64,000 bases of DNA from Actinoplanes sichuanensis (GCF_033097365.1 NZ_AP028461.1:1736001-1800000); one strand, 5' to 3'; positions 49,025 through 59,826 are shown, counted from the first letter of the stretch. Made by a program: numbers and translations. The notes: generated by a model from the letters alone, not told the origin.

Positions 49025-50092
49025 ATGACTCCCTCCTGGACTTTCGCCGTCGGCCGTGACGATCTCGGGCGCACCACGGTCGCCGACGGCCCGGCGCCGG
49101 AACTCGCCGACGGGGAGGCCCTGTTACGGGTCGACCGGGTGGGGATCACCGCCAACAACGTCACCTATGCGGTCCTCGGCGAGACGATGCGGTATTGGGA
49201 GTTCTTCCCGGCCGGGCCACGCGGGCTCGGCGCCGAGTGGGGACTGCCTCCGCTGTGGGGCTTCGCCGAGGTGGTCGCCTCGACGGTGCGGGGTGTCGAG
49301 CCGGGGCAGCGGGTCTACGGCTACCTGCCACCGGCCGGGCACCTGGTCGTCCGGCCGGAACGGGTCGACGCCGGCGGTTTCCGGGACGGCAGCGTGCACC
49401 GGGCCGAGCTGCCGTCACCGTACAACGCCTATCGCCTGACCACCGGCGACGCCGCCTACCAGGCCGCTCGGGAGGACCTGCTGATCCTGTTCCGGCCGCT
49501 GTTCTTCACCTCCTTCATGCTCGCCGACCAGGTCGCCGACAACGACTTCTACGGCGCGCGGACCCTGGTGCTGTCCTCGGCGTCGAGCAAGACCGCCTAT
49601 GCCGCCGCGTTCGAACTGCACGGCCGGGGACCTCGCCTGGTCGGGCTCACCTCACCCGGCAACGTCGCCTTCACCGAGTCGCTGGGCTGCTACGACACGG
49701 TCCTTCCGTACGACCGGATCGTCGATCTCGACCTGGACCCGACCGTCTACCTGGACCTGTCCGGAGCGCCCGGTGTCCGGGCCGCCCTGCGTGAGTGCCT
49801 CGGTGACCGGCTGATCCGGGACATCGCGGTCGGTCTCACCACCGGTATTCCCAACGCGGACGCCGCCGGTGAGGTGTTCTTCGCCCCGAACCAGATGCGC
49901 AAACGCCGTCGGGACTGGGGTCGCGACGGCCTGGACCAGCGGTTCGCCGATGCTTGGCAGCGGTTCGCCGCGGTCGCCGCCGGTTGGGTCGACGTGCACG
50001 CCGGAGCCGGGCCGGAGGACCTCCGCCAGGCGTGGCTGGAGGTCCTCGCGGGCCGGACGCCGCCGCGGGTCGGGCACGTGGTGCAGCTCTGA
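49025..50092 (+). CDS. DUF2855-family protein (MDR-like)
   Basis: 355 residues. The sequence has the general medium-chain-dehydrogenase-like order: VDRVGITANNVTYAVLGETM and WEFFPAGPRGLGAEWGLPPL near the N-terminus, WGFAEVVAST, GQRVYGYLPPAGHLVV, then LVLSSASSKTAYAAAFEL where the cofactor-binding region would be. These match DUF2855, a family of unknown function related to quinone reductases but without the canonical GxGxxG motif. It is 60 bp downstream of the zinc-finger gene in the same direction and converges on the chemoreceptor. Confidence 0.85.
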   Translation: MTPSWTFAVGRDDLGRTTVADGPAPELADGEALLRVDRVGITANNVTYAVLGETMRYWEFFPAGPRGLGAEWGLPPLWGFAEVVASTVRGVEPGQRVYGYLPPAGHLVVRPERVDAGGFRDGSVHRAELPSPYNAYRLTTGDAAYQAAREDLLILFRPLFFTSFMLADQVADNDFYGARTLVLSSASSKTAYAAAFELHGRGPRLVGLTSPGNVAFTESLGCYDTVLPYDRIVDLDLDPTVYLDLSGAPGVRAALRECLGDRLIRDIAVGLTTGIPNADAAGEVFFAPNQMRKRRRDWGRDGLDQRFADAWQRFAAVAAGWVDVHAGAGPEDLRQAWLEVLAGRTPPRVGHVVQL

Positions 50093-50112
50093 CCCCGATC
50101 CGGCGAGCGCCG

Positions 50113-51726
50113 TCAGAGGGTGAAACCGGAGACCAGTTCGCGCAGCTCGTTGCTGGTGCGGCTGAGGTTGCCGGCGTTCTCCCGGGCCTTGGTGGCGACC
50201 GTCGTGGTGGCGCCGACCGCGCCCGCGACCCCGGCGATGTTCCCGGCGATGTCGGCGCTGGCGTCCGCGACCTCGGCCACGTTACGGGTCATCTCGCTGG
50301 TGGTGGCGGTCTGCTCCTCGACGGCCGCGGCGATCAGGGTCTGGAAGTCGCTGATCCGGGTGACCACGTCGCCGATCTGACTGATCGCGCCGACCGCGTT
50401 GTGCGAGTCCATCTGGATCGCCTGGACCAGCCGGGAGATCTCGTCGGTGGCCCGGGCCGTCTCCTGAGAGAGTTCCTTGACCTCGCCGGCCACCACCGCG
50501 AAGCCCTTGCCCAGTTCACCGGCGCGGGCCGCCTCGATGGTGGCGTTCAGGGCGAGCAGGTTGGTCTGCTCGGCGATCTTGGTGATCATCGCGACGACGG
50601 TGCTGATCTCGGCTGACGAGTCGCCGAGTTTGGACACGGTCTGGTTGGTCTGGTCGACCACGGCGACCGCTTCACCGGCGACCCGGGCCGCCGCGCCGGC
50701 GTTGCGGGCGATCTCGTCGATCGCCTGGCTCATCTCGGCGCTGCCGGCCTGCAGGGTCTGCACGTTGCCGGAGACGTGACCGGCGGACGACGCGACCGTC
50801 GCGGCCTGGGCGTCCATCTCGGTGCTGGCGTCGGCGATCTGCTCGGACACCGCCGACAACTCCTGCGAGGCGGTGGCGACCGCGCCGGCGTGCCCGGCGA
50901 TCGCCGAGACGGTCTCCCGCAGCGATGCGGCGGTCTCGTTGACGGCATCGCCCAGCCGGCCCAGCTCGTCGCGGCGGTTCAGGTCGACGCTGACGGTCAG
51001 GTCACGGTCGGCCAGGCGCCGCAGCGCCGCGACCATGGTGGCCAGCGGGCCGACCACGGACCGGGTGACCCAGAACCCCATCAGCACCGCGACCAGCACG
51101 GCCAGCGCGAGCGCGACGCCGAGCATGGCGAGGGCTGCGGCGCGGACCTCGTCGACCTCGGCGCGCAGTGCCGCGGCCCGGGAGTTCACCGACTCGTCCA
51201 GGGCGGCGGTGATCTCCAGGACCTTGCCGTACGCCTCGGAGGCCTCTCCGCCGTTGACGCTCTTCATGGTCTTGGCGAGGGCGGCCCGGTCGTCCGCCGA
51301 CAGCCACTCGTCGAGCTTGTCGTCCCAGCCGAAGAAGTCGTCCCAGGCCGGTTTCAGCTCGTCGAACCGGGCTCGTTCGGCGTCGGTCATGCTGCTGGTG
51401 TCGGTCGCCTTCAGGCCGTCGTAGAGGGCCTTCTTCGACTTGAGTTCACCCTGCCGGTTGTAGCCGTCGGGGCCGGTGGCGTACTCGTACCCGAACGCCG
51501 CGACGTCGGAGATCCACAGCCCCTGCCAGCCGGTCACGTCGGCGGCGTTGTACTTGGCGTCCTGAATGGCGTCGCGGAGCTGCTCCATGCCGCCGAGCTT
51601 CTGCTCGGCGGCGGCCTGCTGCCGCAATCCCCACCAGCCGACACCCGCGGACGTGACGATGAGGGCGGTCAGAGAGCAGTACGAAACGGCGAGGCGCGTG
51701 CCGACACTGATGTCACCGAGACGCAT
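50113..51726 (-). CDS. Methyl-accepting chemotaxis protein
   Basis: 537 residues. N-terminal membrane helix (about 10-32), a ~165-residue helical sensing domain outside the membrane (four-helix-bundle type), a second helix (~197-219), HAMP ([20 protein letters not shown]), and a cytoplasmic signalling domain whose tip contains [20 protein letters not shown] and [20 protein letters not shown], the CheA/CheW-binding hairpin. It implies flagellar or related chemotaxis; spores of Actinoplanes-type genera are motile. No che genes are nearby. Confidence 0.93.
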   Translation of the reverse strand: MRLGDISVGTRLAVSYCSLTALIVTSAGVGWWGLRQQAAAEQKLGGMEQLRDAIQDAKYNAADVTGWQGLWISDVAAFGYEYATGPDGYNRQGELKSKKALYDGLKATDTSSMTDAERARFDELKPAWDDFFGWDDKLDEWLSADDRAALAKTMKSVNGGEASEAYGKVLEITAALDESVNSRAAALRAEVDEVRAAALAMLGVALALAVLVAVLMGFWVTRSVVGPLATMVAALRRLADRDLTVSVDLNRRDELGRLGDAVNETAASLRETVSAIAGHAGAVATASQELSAVSEQIADASTEMDAQAATVASSAGHVSGNVQTLQAGSAEMSQAIDEIARNAGAAARVAGEAVAVVDQTNQTVSKLGDSSAEISTVVAMITKIAEQTNLLALNATIEAARAGELGKGFAVVAGEVKELSQETARATDEISRLVQAIQMDSHNAVGAISQIGDVVTRISDFQTLIAAAVEEQTATTSEMTRNVAEVADASADIAGNIAGVAGAVGATTTVATKARENAGNLSRTSNELRELVSGFTL

Positions 51727-51787
51727 CGGAAGTCTTCTCCTAATGAATGTGTGTACCTCCTTCTCGGCGGGGGCCTGATCGACCTGA

Positions 51788-51817
51788 GTGAAAGGCGCCG
51801 CGAACGGCGCCTTTCAC
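51788..51817 (-). terminator. Intrinsic terminator of the mannanase gene
   Basis: GTGAAAGGCGCC (51788-51799) is a perfect 12-bp inverted repeat of GGCGCCTTTCAC (51806-51817), loop GCGAAC. It lies 3 bp past the mannanase stop and before the chemoreceptor gene on the same strand, so it should separate the two transcripts. Confidence 0.85.
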
Positions 51818-51819
51818 GC

Positions 51820-53196
51820 TCACGCTGCGGCGCAGGTCACAGTCGGGTTGTTGTTGGTTGCGCCGCGGGAGGCGGTGAAGCCCCAGCTGGTCTCGGTGCC
51901 GGCGGCGAGCTTGCCGTTGTAGGAGGCGTTGCGGGCGGTGACCGCCGTCCCGGAGGTGGTGACGGTGGCGTTCCACGTGTTGGTGAACTGCTGCCCGTTG
52001 GGCCAGGTCCAGGTGACGGTCCAGCTGTTGATCGCGCTGCTGCCCGCCTTGACGGTGACGTTGCCCTGGAAACCTCCGGTCCACGAGTTGGTGACCGCGT
52101 AGGTGGCGGTGCAGCCGCCGGCCGGCGGGTTCGACGGCGACGGTGACGGCGGGTTCGACGGGGACGGCGGCTGCGACGACGACTGGCTCGGTGACGGGTT
52201 GACGCCGCCGAAGACCGTGGCCTCCTTCGAGGTGGCCTTGATGCCGTTGGCGCCGTTGAAGAGCCGCTGGCCCCAGCTGGTCAGCTGGGCCGGGTCGAAG
52301 TTGGTGACCAGGTCGAGGTATTCGACGCCGCCGCCGTTGCCGGACCACGACCAGCCCAGGTAGCCGATGCCGAGCTGCTGGCTGGTGGCCAGGATGGTGT
52401 CCTCGTCCGGGTTGCCGTCGGAGTGGTTGTGCCCGAACTCGCCGACCACGATCGGCAGGCCGGCCGACTGGAAGCGGCCCAGGTAGTCGTTGATCTCCGC
52501 GGCGGTGTCGAACACGCCGTACATGTGGATGGAGAAGACGGTGTTGCGGTTGGGGTCGGCGGCGAACACCGAGGCGGCGTTGTCGCGCATGATGAACTGC
52601 CAGTCCTGGCCCCAGTTCGGCGCGTCGACCATGATCTGGTGCTGGAACCCGGCGGCCCGCAGTCGGCTGATCGCGGACTTGGTGTCGGCGGTCCAGCTGG
52701 TCGAGGCGGTGCCGTTGCCGTACGGCTCGTTGCCGATGTTGAGGATGACGAAGTTCTCCTGGCCGGTCAGGGCGCTCTTGACGGAGATCCAGTAGTCGAC
52801 GGCCTGGGCCAGGGTGGCGGCGCCGGACTGCTCGCCGTAACCGGTGGTGTCGTGTACCTCGAGCACGCAGATCAGCCGGTTGGCCTTGCACTGGGTGATC
52901 ACGTTGCCGACGTCGGCGGCCGAGTTGGCGGTCCAGCGCTGGCCGCTGGCGAGCACCACCCGGACGGTGTTGGCGCCGAGGGCCTTGATGTCGGCCAGTG
53001 ACTTGCCGGTCTGGCTCGCGTACCAGGTGTGGGCGTGGTTGACGCCGCGCATCAGGAACGTGTTGCCGTTGGCGTCGAGGATGCGGGTGCCGGAGACGGT
53101 GAACCCGGCGGCGGCCTGTGCCGGCTGGGCGAGGGTGAGGACCGCCGCGGCGGCGGTCAGGACGGCCGCGAGGCCGCCCCACCATTTGGCTTTCAT
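51820..53196 (-). CDS. Secreted endo-beta-1,4-mannanase (GH5) with CBM2
   Basis: 458 residues, ATG with GGGAGGA seven bases upstream. Sec signal peptide to about AQAA; GH5 catalytic domain (~32-335) of the bacterial mannanase subgroup (GH5_8): FTVSGTRILDANGNTFLMRG followed by VNHAHTWYASQ, NIGNEPYG (acid/base Glu), DAPNWGQDW, FSIHMYGVFD and VVGEFGHNHSDG (nucleophile Glu). A Pro-Ser linker and a C-terminal CBM2 (CTATYAVTNSWTGGFQGNVT onwards) follow. The HAHTWY block separates it from GH5 cellulases. It is divergent from an oligosaccharide-type importer with matching palindromes in both promoters. Confidence 0.9.
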   Translation of the reverse strand: MKAKWWGGLAAVLTAAAAVLTLAQPAQAAAGFTVSGTRILDANGNTFLMRGVNHAHTWYASQTGKSLADIKALGANTVRVVLASGQRWTANSAADVGNVITQCKANRLICVLEVHDTTGYGEQSGAATLAQAVDYWISVKSALTGQENFVILNIGNEPYGNGTASTSWTADTKSAISRLRAAGFQHQIMVDAPNWGQDWQFIMRDNAASVFAADPNRNTVFSIHMYGVFDTAAEINDYLGRFQSAGLPIVVGEFGHNHSDGNPDEDTILATSQQLGIGYLGWSWSGNGGGVEYLDLVTNFDPAQLTSWGQRLFNGANGIKATSKEATVFGGVNPSPSQSSSQPPSPSNPPSPSPSNPPAGGCTATYAVTNSWTGGFQGNVTVKAGSSAINSWTVTWTWPNGQQFTNTWNATVTTSGTAVTARNASYNGKLAAGTETSWGFTASRGATNNNPTVTCAAA

Positions 53197-53256
53197 GGGG
53201 ATTCCTCCCTGTCCGGCGGGGGACGCGACGGACAGATGTCGGGGACGGTCGTCGAG

Positions 53257-53355
53257 AATCTAAAAGGACTTAACTAAGCCGGTCAAGGGGCGGAAGGCTA
53301 ATGATCTTCGATGAGAACCCGCGCTTGACATCGCAAACTTAAGCCGCTTAATAAT
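53257..53355. promoter_or_regulatory. Divergent mannanase/importer promoters with related palindromes
   Basis: Minus-strand promoter: TTGACC (53286-53281), 18 bp, TAGATT (53262-53257); its spacer contains CTTA-AC-TAAG (53269-53278). Plus-strand promoter: TTGACA (53325-53330), 18 bp, TAATAA (53349-53354); TTAAGC-C-GCTTAA (53339-53351) covers the spacer and -10. Both palindromes use the half-site GCTTA(A)/(T)TAAGC in different orientations. This layout suggests one repressor silencing both units until mannan fragments appear. Confidence 0.7.
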
Positions 53356-53401
53356 GAGCCACATCGAAGTTGATCCCTGCCTTGGAACGAGGAACCCGCC
53401 G

Positions 53402-55069
53402 ATGAAGAAGACCGTCGCGGCGGCCGCCGCGGTGATGCTCGCTCTCGCCGGATGCTCCAGCTCCGGCGACGAAGGTAAGCCGGACGCCGCGAACAGCTCG
53501 ATCACCATCTTCAACGGCGCCAACGGCACCATCGTGGAGAACTGGAATCCGTTCTCGCCGACGCAGCTGCAGCCCACCAACGGGACCATGCACGAGGCCC
53601 TGTTCTGGTACAACGTGGCCAGTGAGGCGCCGCCGCAGCCGATGCTCGGCACCGCCTACCAGTGGAATGCCGACGGCACCGAGTTGACCGTCACCACCCG
53701 CGAGGGCGTCACCTGGAACGACGGGAAGCCGTTCAGTGCCAAGGACGTGGCGTTCACCTTCGACCTGATCCGGCGCACCAAGGCGATCAACGCGACCGGC
53801 CTGGACCTGAAGTCCTCGGTGGCCAAGGACGACAAGACCGCGGTCCTGACCTTCGGCACCAAGTCGTTCACCGATGAGGCGTCGATCATCGGCCACACCC
53901 CGATCGTCCCCGAGCACGTCTGGAGCACGATCGACGACCCGGCGAAGACGATCAACCCGAACCCGGTCGGCACCGGCCCGTACAAACTGAAGTCGTTCTC
54001 CTCCCAGAGTTATGTGCTGGAGAAGAACCCGAACTACTGGCAGCCGGGCAAACCGCAGATCCAGAACGTCCGCTACATCTCGCTGGCCACCGCCGACGCC
54101 GCCAGCGCGGCGCTCACCGCCGGCCAGGTCGACTGGATGAGCTCCTTCCTGCCCGGCCTGGAGCAACTGCTGAAGAACCACAAGGACCTGTCGTACGTGA
54201 ACACGCCGGTCCTCACCGCCTCGATCTTCACGTGTTCCAGCACCGCCTACGGATGCTCCGGCCCGCAGACCGACACCGCCGTGCGCCAGGCCATCTACCA
54301 CGCGATCAACCGCGACCAGCTCAACAAACTCGCCGGTGGTGGCTACGCGGCGGTCGCCTCGCCGACACTGCTGCTGCCCGAACGGGACAAGAAGTGGATC
54401 GCCGATCCGGCCCAGGTGACCGTGCCCGGCACACCCGACGTGGCGCAGGCGAACCAGATCCTCGACGCGGCGGGCTGGGTCAAGGGTGGCGACGGCATCC
54501 GCAGCAAGGACGGGCAGCGCCTGTCCCTGACCATCCAGACGGTCACCGGGTGGAGCGACTTCATCTCCCTCAACGACGCGATGGGTCAGCAGCTCAAGGA
54601 GGTCGGCATCGAGCTCAAGCCGACCCAGCTGTCCTGGAACGAGTGGAACAACAACCAGGTGCAGGGCCGCTACCAGCTCTCCCTCGACTCGATCGGGCTC
54701 GGCGCCAACTCCAACCCGTACCACACGTACCAGGCCAAATACGCCACGGTCACCACCGCCAAGGTCGGTGAGGCGGCCCAGACCAGCGGCAACTTCGCCC
54801 GCTACAGCAACGCCACGGTGGACGCCGCGCTCGACATCGCCGGTGGCACCAACGACGAGGCGGCGCAGAAGGAGCAGTACGCGATCATCCAGAAGGAGAT
54901 CGTGCGGGACCTGCCGTACATCCCGATCTACGTGAACTCACTGCTCACCGAGTTCAACACCAGCCGCGCGACCGGCTGGCCGACCAACGACAACAAGTAC
55001 GCGCTGCCCGCCTCCTGGAAGATCTGGGACAACGGCATCGTCCTGGCCAACCTCCAGCCCGCGAAGTAG
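53402..55069 (+). CDS. ABC transporter substrate-binding lipoprotein, family 5 (peptide/oligosaccharide)
   Basis: 555 residues from the ATG at 53402 with GAGG nine bases upstream. A lipoprotein signal (MKKTVAAAAAVMLALAGC) leads to the family 5 fold: FSPTQLQPTNGTMHEALFWY, WNADGTELTVTTREGVTWND then GKPFSAKDVAFTFD, and VRQAIYHAINRDQL. Family 5 proteins bind peptides, nickel or, in Thermotoga-type systems, cello- and manno-oligosaccharides. Given the divergent mannanase, mannan oligosaccharides are the likely ligand (inference). Confidence 0.9.
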   Translation: MKKTVAAAAAVMLALAGCSSSGDEGKPDAANSSITIFNGANGTIVENWNPFSPTQLQPTNGTMHEALFWYNVASEAPPQPMLGTAYQWNADGTELTVTTREGVTWNDGKPFSAKDVAFTFDLIRRTKAINATGLDLKSSVAKDDKTAVLTFGTKSFTDEASIIGHTPIVPEHVWSTIDDPAKTINPNPVGTGPYKLKSFSSQSYVLEKNPNYWQPGKPQIQNVRYISLATADAASAALTAGQVDWMSSFLPGLEQLLKNHKDLSYVNTPVLTASIFTCSSTAYGCSGPQTDTAVRQAIYHAINRDQLNKLAGGGYAAVASPTLLLPERDKKWIADPAQVTVPGTPDVAQANQILDAAGWVKGGDGIRSKDGQRLSLTIQTVTGWSDFISLNDAMGQQLKEVGIELKPTQLSWNEWNNNQVQGRYQLSLDSIGLGANSNPYHTYQAKYATVTTAKVGEAAQTSGNFARYSNATVDAALDIAGGTNDEAAQKEQYAIIQKEIVRDLPYIPIYVNSLLTEFNTSRATGWPTNDNKYALPASWKIWDNGIVLANLQPAK

Positions 55070-55073
55070 CCCG

Positions 55074-56063
55074 GTGCGTCACCTGACCCGCAAGCTCGGG
55101 TTCTACGTGGTCGCCCTGTGGGCGGCGCTGACCGTCAACTTCGCGATCCCGCGGATGATGCCGGGCGACCCCGTGGAGATCATGCTGTCCAAGATGGGCC
55201 AGAAGGGCCCGGTGACCGCGGAGACCCGCAAGGCCATCGAGGCGCTGCTCGGCGCCGACTCCAGCCGGTCGATCCTGGCCCAGTACGGCGACTACCTGGC
55301 CGGGCTGGCCCGCGGTGACCTGGGCGTCTCGTTGGTGTTCTTCCCGGCGCCGGTCAGCACGATCATCGGGCAGACGCTGCCCTGGACGATCGGACTGATC
55401 GGCCTGGCCACCGTCATCTCGTTCGTCACCGGCGTCGGTCTGGGCACGGTCGCCGGCTGGAAACGCGGATCGTGGACCGACAACCTGATCCCGGTCACCA
55501 CGATGTTCCAGTCGGTGCCGTACTTCTGGCTCGCCCTGATCCTGCTCTTCCTGCTGGGCAGCGTGTATCCGGTGTTCCCGCTCAACGGCGGCTACGACGT
55601 CTACACCGTCACACCCGGCTGGAACGGGCCGTTCCTCGGCTCGGTCCTCTACTACGGCACCCTGCCCGCGCTCACCATCATCATCTCGTCGATCGGCGGC
55701 TGGATGCTCGGCATGCGCAACATGATGGTCTCCACGCTCTCCGAGGACTACATGATCACCGCCGAGGCCAAAGGCCTGAGACCCAGGAAGATCATGATTC
55801 GGTACGCTGCACGCAACGCGATCCTGCCGTCGGTGTCCGGGTTCGCCATCTCGCTGGGTTTCGTGGTCGCCGGGTCGATCGTCACCGAGGCGGTCTTCTC
55901 CTACCCGGGTATCGGGTCGGCCCTGCTGCAGGCGGTCGGCGGCAACGACTACGCCCTCATGCAGGGCATCTTCCTGATCATCACGCTGTCCGTGCTGGGC
56001 GCGAACCTGCTCGTCGACCTGCTCTACTCGGTCGTCGACCCGCGGATCCGGACCGGCTCGTGA
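55074..56063 (+). CDS. ABC transporter permease (DppB/OppB type)
   Basis: 329 residues, GTG start four bases after the binding-protein stop. Six membrane helices; the first segment FYVVALWAALTVNFAIPRMM followed by PGDP is the OppB signature, and the ATPase-contact loop reads ITAEAKGLRPRKIMIRYAAR. It forms a heterodimeric channel with the next permease. The stop overlaps the next GTG (GTGA). Confidence 0.92.
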   Translation: MRHLTRKLGFYVVALWAALTVNFAIPRMMPGDPVEIMLSKMGQKGPVTAETRKAIEALLGADSSRSILAQYGDYLAGLARGDLGVSLVFFPAPVSTIIGQTLPWTIGLIGLATVISFVTGVGLGTVAGWKRGSWTDNLIPVTTMFQSVPYFWLALILLFLLGSVYPVFPLNGGYDVYTVTPGWNGPFLGSVLYYGTLPALTIIISSIGGWMLGMRNMMVSTLSEDYMITAEAKGLRPRKIMIRYAARNAILPSVSGFAISLGFVVAGSIVTEAVFSYPGIGSALLQAVGGNDYALMQGIFLIITLSVLGANLLVDLLYSVVDPRIRTGS

Positions 56064-56934
56064 CCGGCAAACTCGCCGCCGGCCTGGCCATCGCGGTGCC
56101 GATCGCGCTGTTCGGCCTGCTCGGCCCACTGGTCGTGCAGGACCCGCTGCGCGTCGACGACATCGGCCTCACCCCGCCCAGCGCCGAGCACCTGCTCGGT
56201 ACCACCCAGACCGGGCAGGACGTGCTCGCTCAGCTGGCGTACTCCACCCGCGGCTCGCTGATCGTCGGCGCCGTCGTCGGGGTGCTCACCCTGCTGCTGT
56301 CCGGCTTCTTCGGAATCGTCGGCGCCTACGCGGGTGGCTGGCTGGACGAGTCGTTCTCCCTGTTCATCAACGTCATGCTGGTCATCCCGGGGCTGCCGGT
56401 GGTGATCGTGATCTCGGCCTACATGCCGGACCGGAGCCTGTTGCTCGTCTCGATCGTCCTCGCCATCACCAGCTGGGCCGGGTCGGCGCGGGTGCTGCGC
56501 GGGTCCACCCTCAGCCTGCGCGGCCGCGACTACGTGCTGGCCAGCCGGGTCGCCGGGGAGAGACGGTGGCGGATCCTGCTGGTCGAGATCCTGCCCAACC
56601 TGATCCCGCTGCTCGCCTCACAGGTGGTGTTCGCGGTCATCTTCGCGATCCTCGGCGAGGCCGGGCTGTCGTATCTCGGGCTCGGCGCCAGCGGCACGTT
56701 CACCTGGGGGACCATGCTGTACTACGCGCAGAACGGGCTCGCCCTGCGGCTCGGCGCCTGGTGGTGGTTCGTACCGCCCGGGTTGCTCCTGGCTCTTTTC
56801 GGCGCCGCCCTCGCGCTGATCAACTTCTCGATCGACGAGACGATCAATCCCAAGCTGCGGAACCAGACCCGGGCCGCGCGTCGTGGCTGGCGGATGTCGC
56901 GGGAGCAACTGCGTCAGGCCCGGGAGGCGACGCT

Positions 56935-56938
<4 letters not shown>
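56060..56938 (+). CDS. ABC transporter permease (DppC/OppC type)
   Basis: 292 residues from the GTG at 56060, which overlaps the previous stop. The frame stays open far upstream, but that part is antiregister to the first permease and not coding. It shows LTPPSAEHLLGTTQTGQDVL (the OppC G-T-D-x-x-G-R-D-like block), an EAA loop YVLASRVAGERRWRILLVEI, and WGTMLYYAQNGLALRLGAWW. Six membrane helices. Coupled to the ATPase gene by a GTGA overlap. Confidence 0.9.
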
Positions 56939-57845
<907 letters not shown>

Positions 57846-57849
<4 letters not shown>

Positions 57850-58652
57850 CCCGGCTGGAGGCCCGTGGCCTGGTCAAGGAGTACCGGTCACGGTCGACCC
57901 GGTTGCGGGCCGTCGACGACGTCGGGTTCACCCTCGACCACGGCCGGACCGTCGCGCTGGTCGGGCAGAGCGGCAGCGGCAAGTCGACGATCGCCAAACT
58001 GCTGCTCCAGCTGGAACGCCCGACCGCCGGCGAGATCCTGCTCGACGGGCAGCCGGTCGCCCGCCGCGGCGCCGGGCTGGTCCGCTACCGGCGACTGGTC
58101 CAGATGGTGTTCCAGGATCCGTTCGCGTCGCTCAACCCGCATCACGACGTCGCCCACCACCTGGCCCGTCCGTTGCGCCTGCACCACCCCGAGCTCAGTC
58201 GTGCCGACATCGACGCCCGGATCCGTCAGCTGCTCGAACGCGTCCAGCTCGACCCCGGACTGGCCGGTCGCCGCCCGCACGAGCTCTCCGGCGGCCAGCG
58301 GCAGCGGGTCGCCATCGCCCGGGCGCTGGCCCCGGCGCCGGGCATCCTGATCGCCGACGAACCGGTCTCGATGCTCGACGTTTCGATCCGGCTCGGTGTG
58401 CTCAATCTGCTGGCCACCCTGCAGCGCGAGGAGGACCTCGGTGTCCTCTACATCACCCACGACCTGGCCACGGCCCGGCACTTCTCGGACGACATCCTGG
58501 TCATGTACCGCGGGCGGATCGTCGAGCGCGGACCCGCCGACGAGGTGATCCTCAACCCGAGACACGAGTACACCCGGCTGCTGGCCGATGCCACCCCGAG
58601 CCCGTCCCGTCGTTTCGGCCCGGCCGGGTCGCTCGGCCCTCAGGACGCCTGA
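57846..58652 (+). CDS. ABC transporter ATP-binding protein (DppF/OppF type)
   Basis: 268 residues, GTG overlapping the DppD stop. Walker A GQSGSGKST, Q-loop QMVFQDPFASLNPHHDV, signature LSGGQRQRVAIARALAPAPG, Walker B LIADEPVSMLDVS, switch ITHDLATARHF, and the C-terminal oligopeptide-type extension NPRHEYTRLLADATP. The central loop is normal, in contrast with its DppD partner. It is the last gene of the importer; its 3' end overlaps the convergent XRE gene by 13 bp. Confidence 0.92.
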
Positions 58653-58906
58653 CTGATCAGGGTGTCGGCGAGCCAGACGTCGGCCAGATCGCTGAGCGGG
58701 ATGTCGAGGGCCTGGCTGAGGCAGACGACCGTGCCGAACGCCGGTGCGGGCAGCCGGCCCGTCTCGATCTTGCGTAGGGTCTCCGGCGAGATGCCGGCCG
58801 CCAGAGCCACCTCGACCAGACTGCGTGCGCCTCGCGCGGCCCGGAGCGCGGCCCCGAGACGCCGGCCCGCGGCGATCTGTTCGGCGGTGAGCGGTTGGCG
58901 AACCAT
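58640..58906 (-). CDS. XRE-family HTH regulator
   Basis: 88 residues from the ATG at 58906. The lambda-Cro-type HTH spans LGAALRAARGARSLVEVALA then AGISPETLRKIETGRLPAPA, leaving only a short C-terminal helix. It is divergent from the methionine aminopeptidase gene, and the 64-bp gap holds a palindrome, so this small repressor probably controls that gene and itself. Confidence 0.85.
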   Translation of the reverse strand: MVRQPLTAEQIAAGRRLGAALRAARGARSLVEVALAAGISPETLRKIETGRLPAPAFGTVVCLSQALDIPLSDLADVWLADTLISQAS

Positions 58907-58934
58907 GCCCGCAGGATAGCCGCTCCAACTGCGT

Positions 58935-58948
58935 GGTATAAAAATACC
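58935..58948. promoter_or_regulatory. Palindrome GGTAT-AAAA-ATACC between XRE and methionine aminopeptidase genes
   Basis: A perfect 5-bp inverted repeat with an A4 centre that includes the only TATAAA in the gap, i.e. the probable -10 region. XRE-family proteins typically bind short palindromes of this size; binding would block either promoter. Confidence 0.6.
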
Positions 58949-58970
58949 GCACAGGGAGAGGGAGGCTGTC

Positions 58971-59738
58971 GTGATCGAGCTCAAGTCCGCCGAAGAGATC
59001 GGCCGGATGGCGGTGGCCGGGCAGTTCGTCGGCGAACTGCTCGCCGAGCTGCGCGGGGTCGCCGCGGTCGGTGTCAACCTGATGGACATCGAGCACCACG
59101 CCCGCAGCCGGATCAAGGAGCGCGGCGCCGAGTCCTGCTACTGGGACTACGCACCGTCGTTCGGCCGCGGCCCGTTCCGTAACGTGCTCTGCCTGTCGGT
59201 CAACGACGCCGTCCTGCACGGCCTGCCGCACGACTACGTGCTGCGCGACGGCGACCTGGTCAGCATCGACATGGCGGTCGGCATCGACGGCTGGGTCGCC
59301 GACTCGGCGCTCTCGGTCATCGTCGGCACCCCCGACCCGGCCGACCTGAAGCTGATCGAGGCCACCGAAGTCGCCCTCGAGGCGGGCATCGCGGCGGCCC
59401 GGCCCGGCGGCCGTCTCGGCGACGTGTCGGCGGCGATCGGCGAGGTCGCGCGCTCCTACGGCTACGGCGTCAACGGCGAGTTCGGCGGCCACGGCATCGG
59501 CCGCACCATGCACGAGGACCCGCACGTCCCGAACAGCGGCCGGGCCCGCCGTGGCATGCGCCTCGACCCGGGTCTCACGATCGCCATCGAGCCGTGGTTC
59601 TGCCGATCCACTGACAAGATCAAGTTCGACAAGGACGGCTGGACGATCCGCTCCGCCGACGGCTCCCGCACCGCCCACTCCGAACACACCGTCGCCATCA
59701 CCGCCGCCGGCCCGCAGGTCCTCACCCGCCGCCCCTGA
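58971..59738 (+). CDS. map: Type I methionine aminopeptidase
   Basis: 255 residues, GTG start after GGGAGAGGGAGG. The pita-bread fold is complete: NLMDIEHHARSRIKERGAES, CLSVNDAVLHGLP (substrate His), DGDLVSIDMAVGIDGWVADS with the two metal Asp residues, GHGIGRTMHEDPHVPN with the metal His, IAIEPW and HSEHTVAIT with metal Glu residues. It removes N-terminal methionine from new proteins. Being under a private XRE repressor and away from secY/infA suggests a secondary, conditionally expressed copy. Confidence 0.92.
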   Translation: MIELKSAEEIGRMAVAGQFVGELLAELRGVAAVGVNLMDIEHHARSRIKERGAESCYWDYAPSFGRGPFRNVLCLSVNDAVLHGLPHDYVLRDGDLVSIDMAVGIDGWVADSALSVIVGTPDPADLKLIEATEVALEAGIAAARPGGRLGDVSAAIGEVARSYGYGVNGEFGGHGIGRTMHEDPHVPNSGRARRGMRLDPGLTIAIEPWFCRSTDKIKFDKDGWTIRSADGSRTAHSEHTVAITAAGPQVLTRRP

Positions 59739-59748
59739 AAGGACTTCA

Positions 59749-59811
59749 CCGGCGAACCGCTCCGGCCCGGCGCCGGTCAGCCGGCTCGACATGCCGGCGA
59801 ACCGCTCCGGC
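59749..59811. repeat. 18-bp direct repeat before the EEP-family gene
   Basis: CCGGCGAACCGCTCCGGC occurs perfectly at 59749-59766 and 59794-59811, 45 bp apart. The second copy ends 16 bp before the next GTG start. It may be a pair of binding sites or a duplication; each copy can fold on itself (CCGG...CCGG). Confidence 0.7.
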
Positions 59812-59826
59812 GTTAGGTTGGGCGCA

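Noticed and set aside
51820..53196. Annotation of the GH5 enzyme as a cellulase
   Set aside because: The MRGVNHAHTWY start, DAPNWGQDW and GEFGHNHSDG segments match bacterial GH5_8 beta-mannanases rather than endoglucanases, despite the CBM2.
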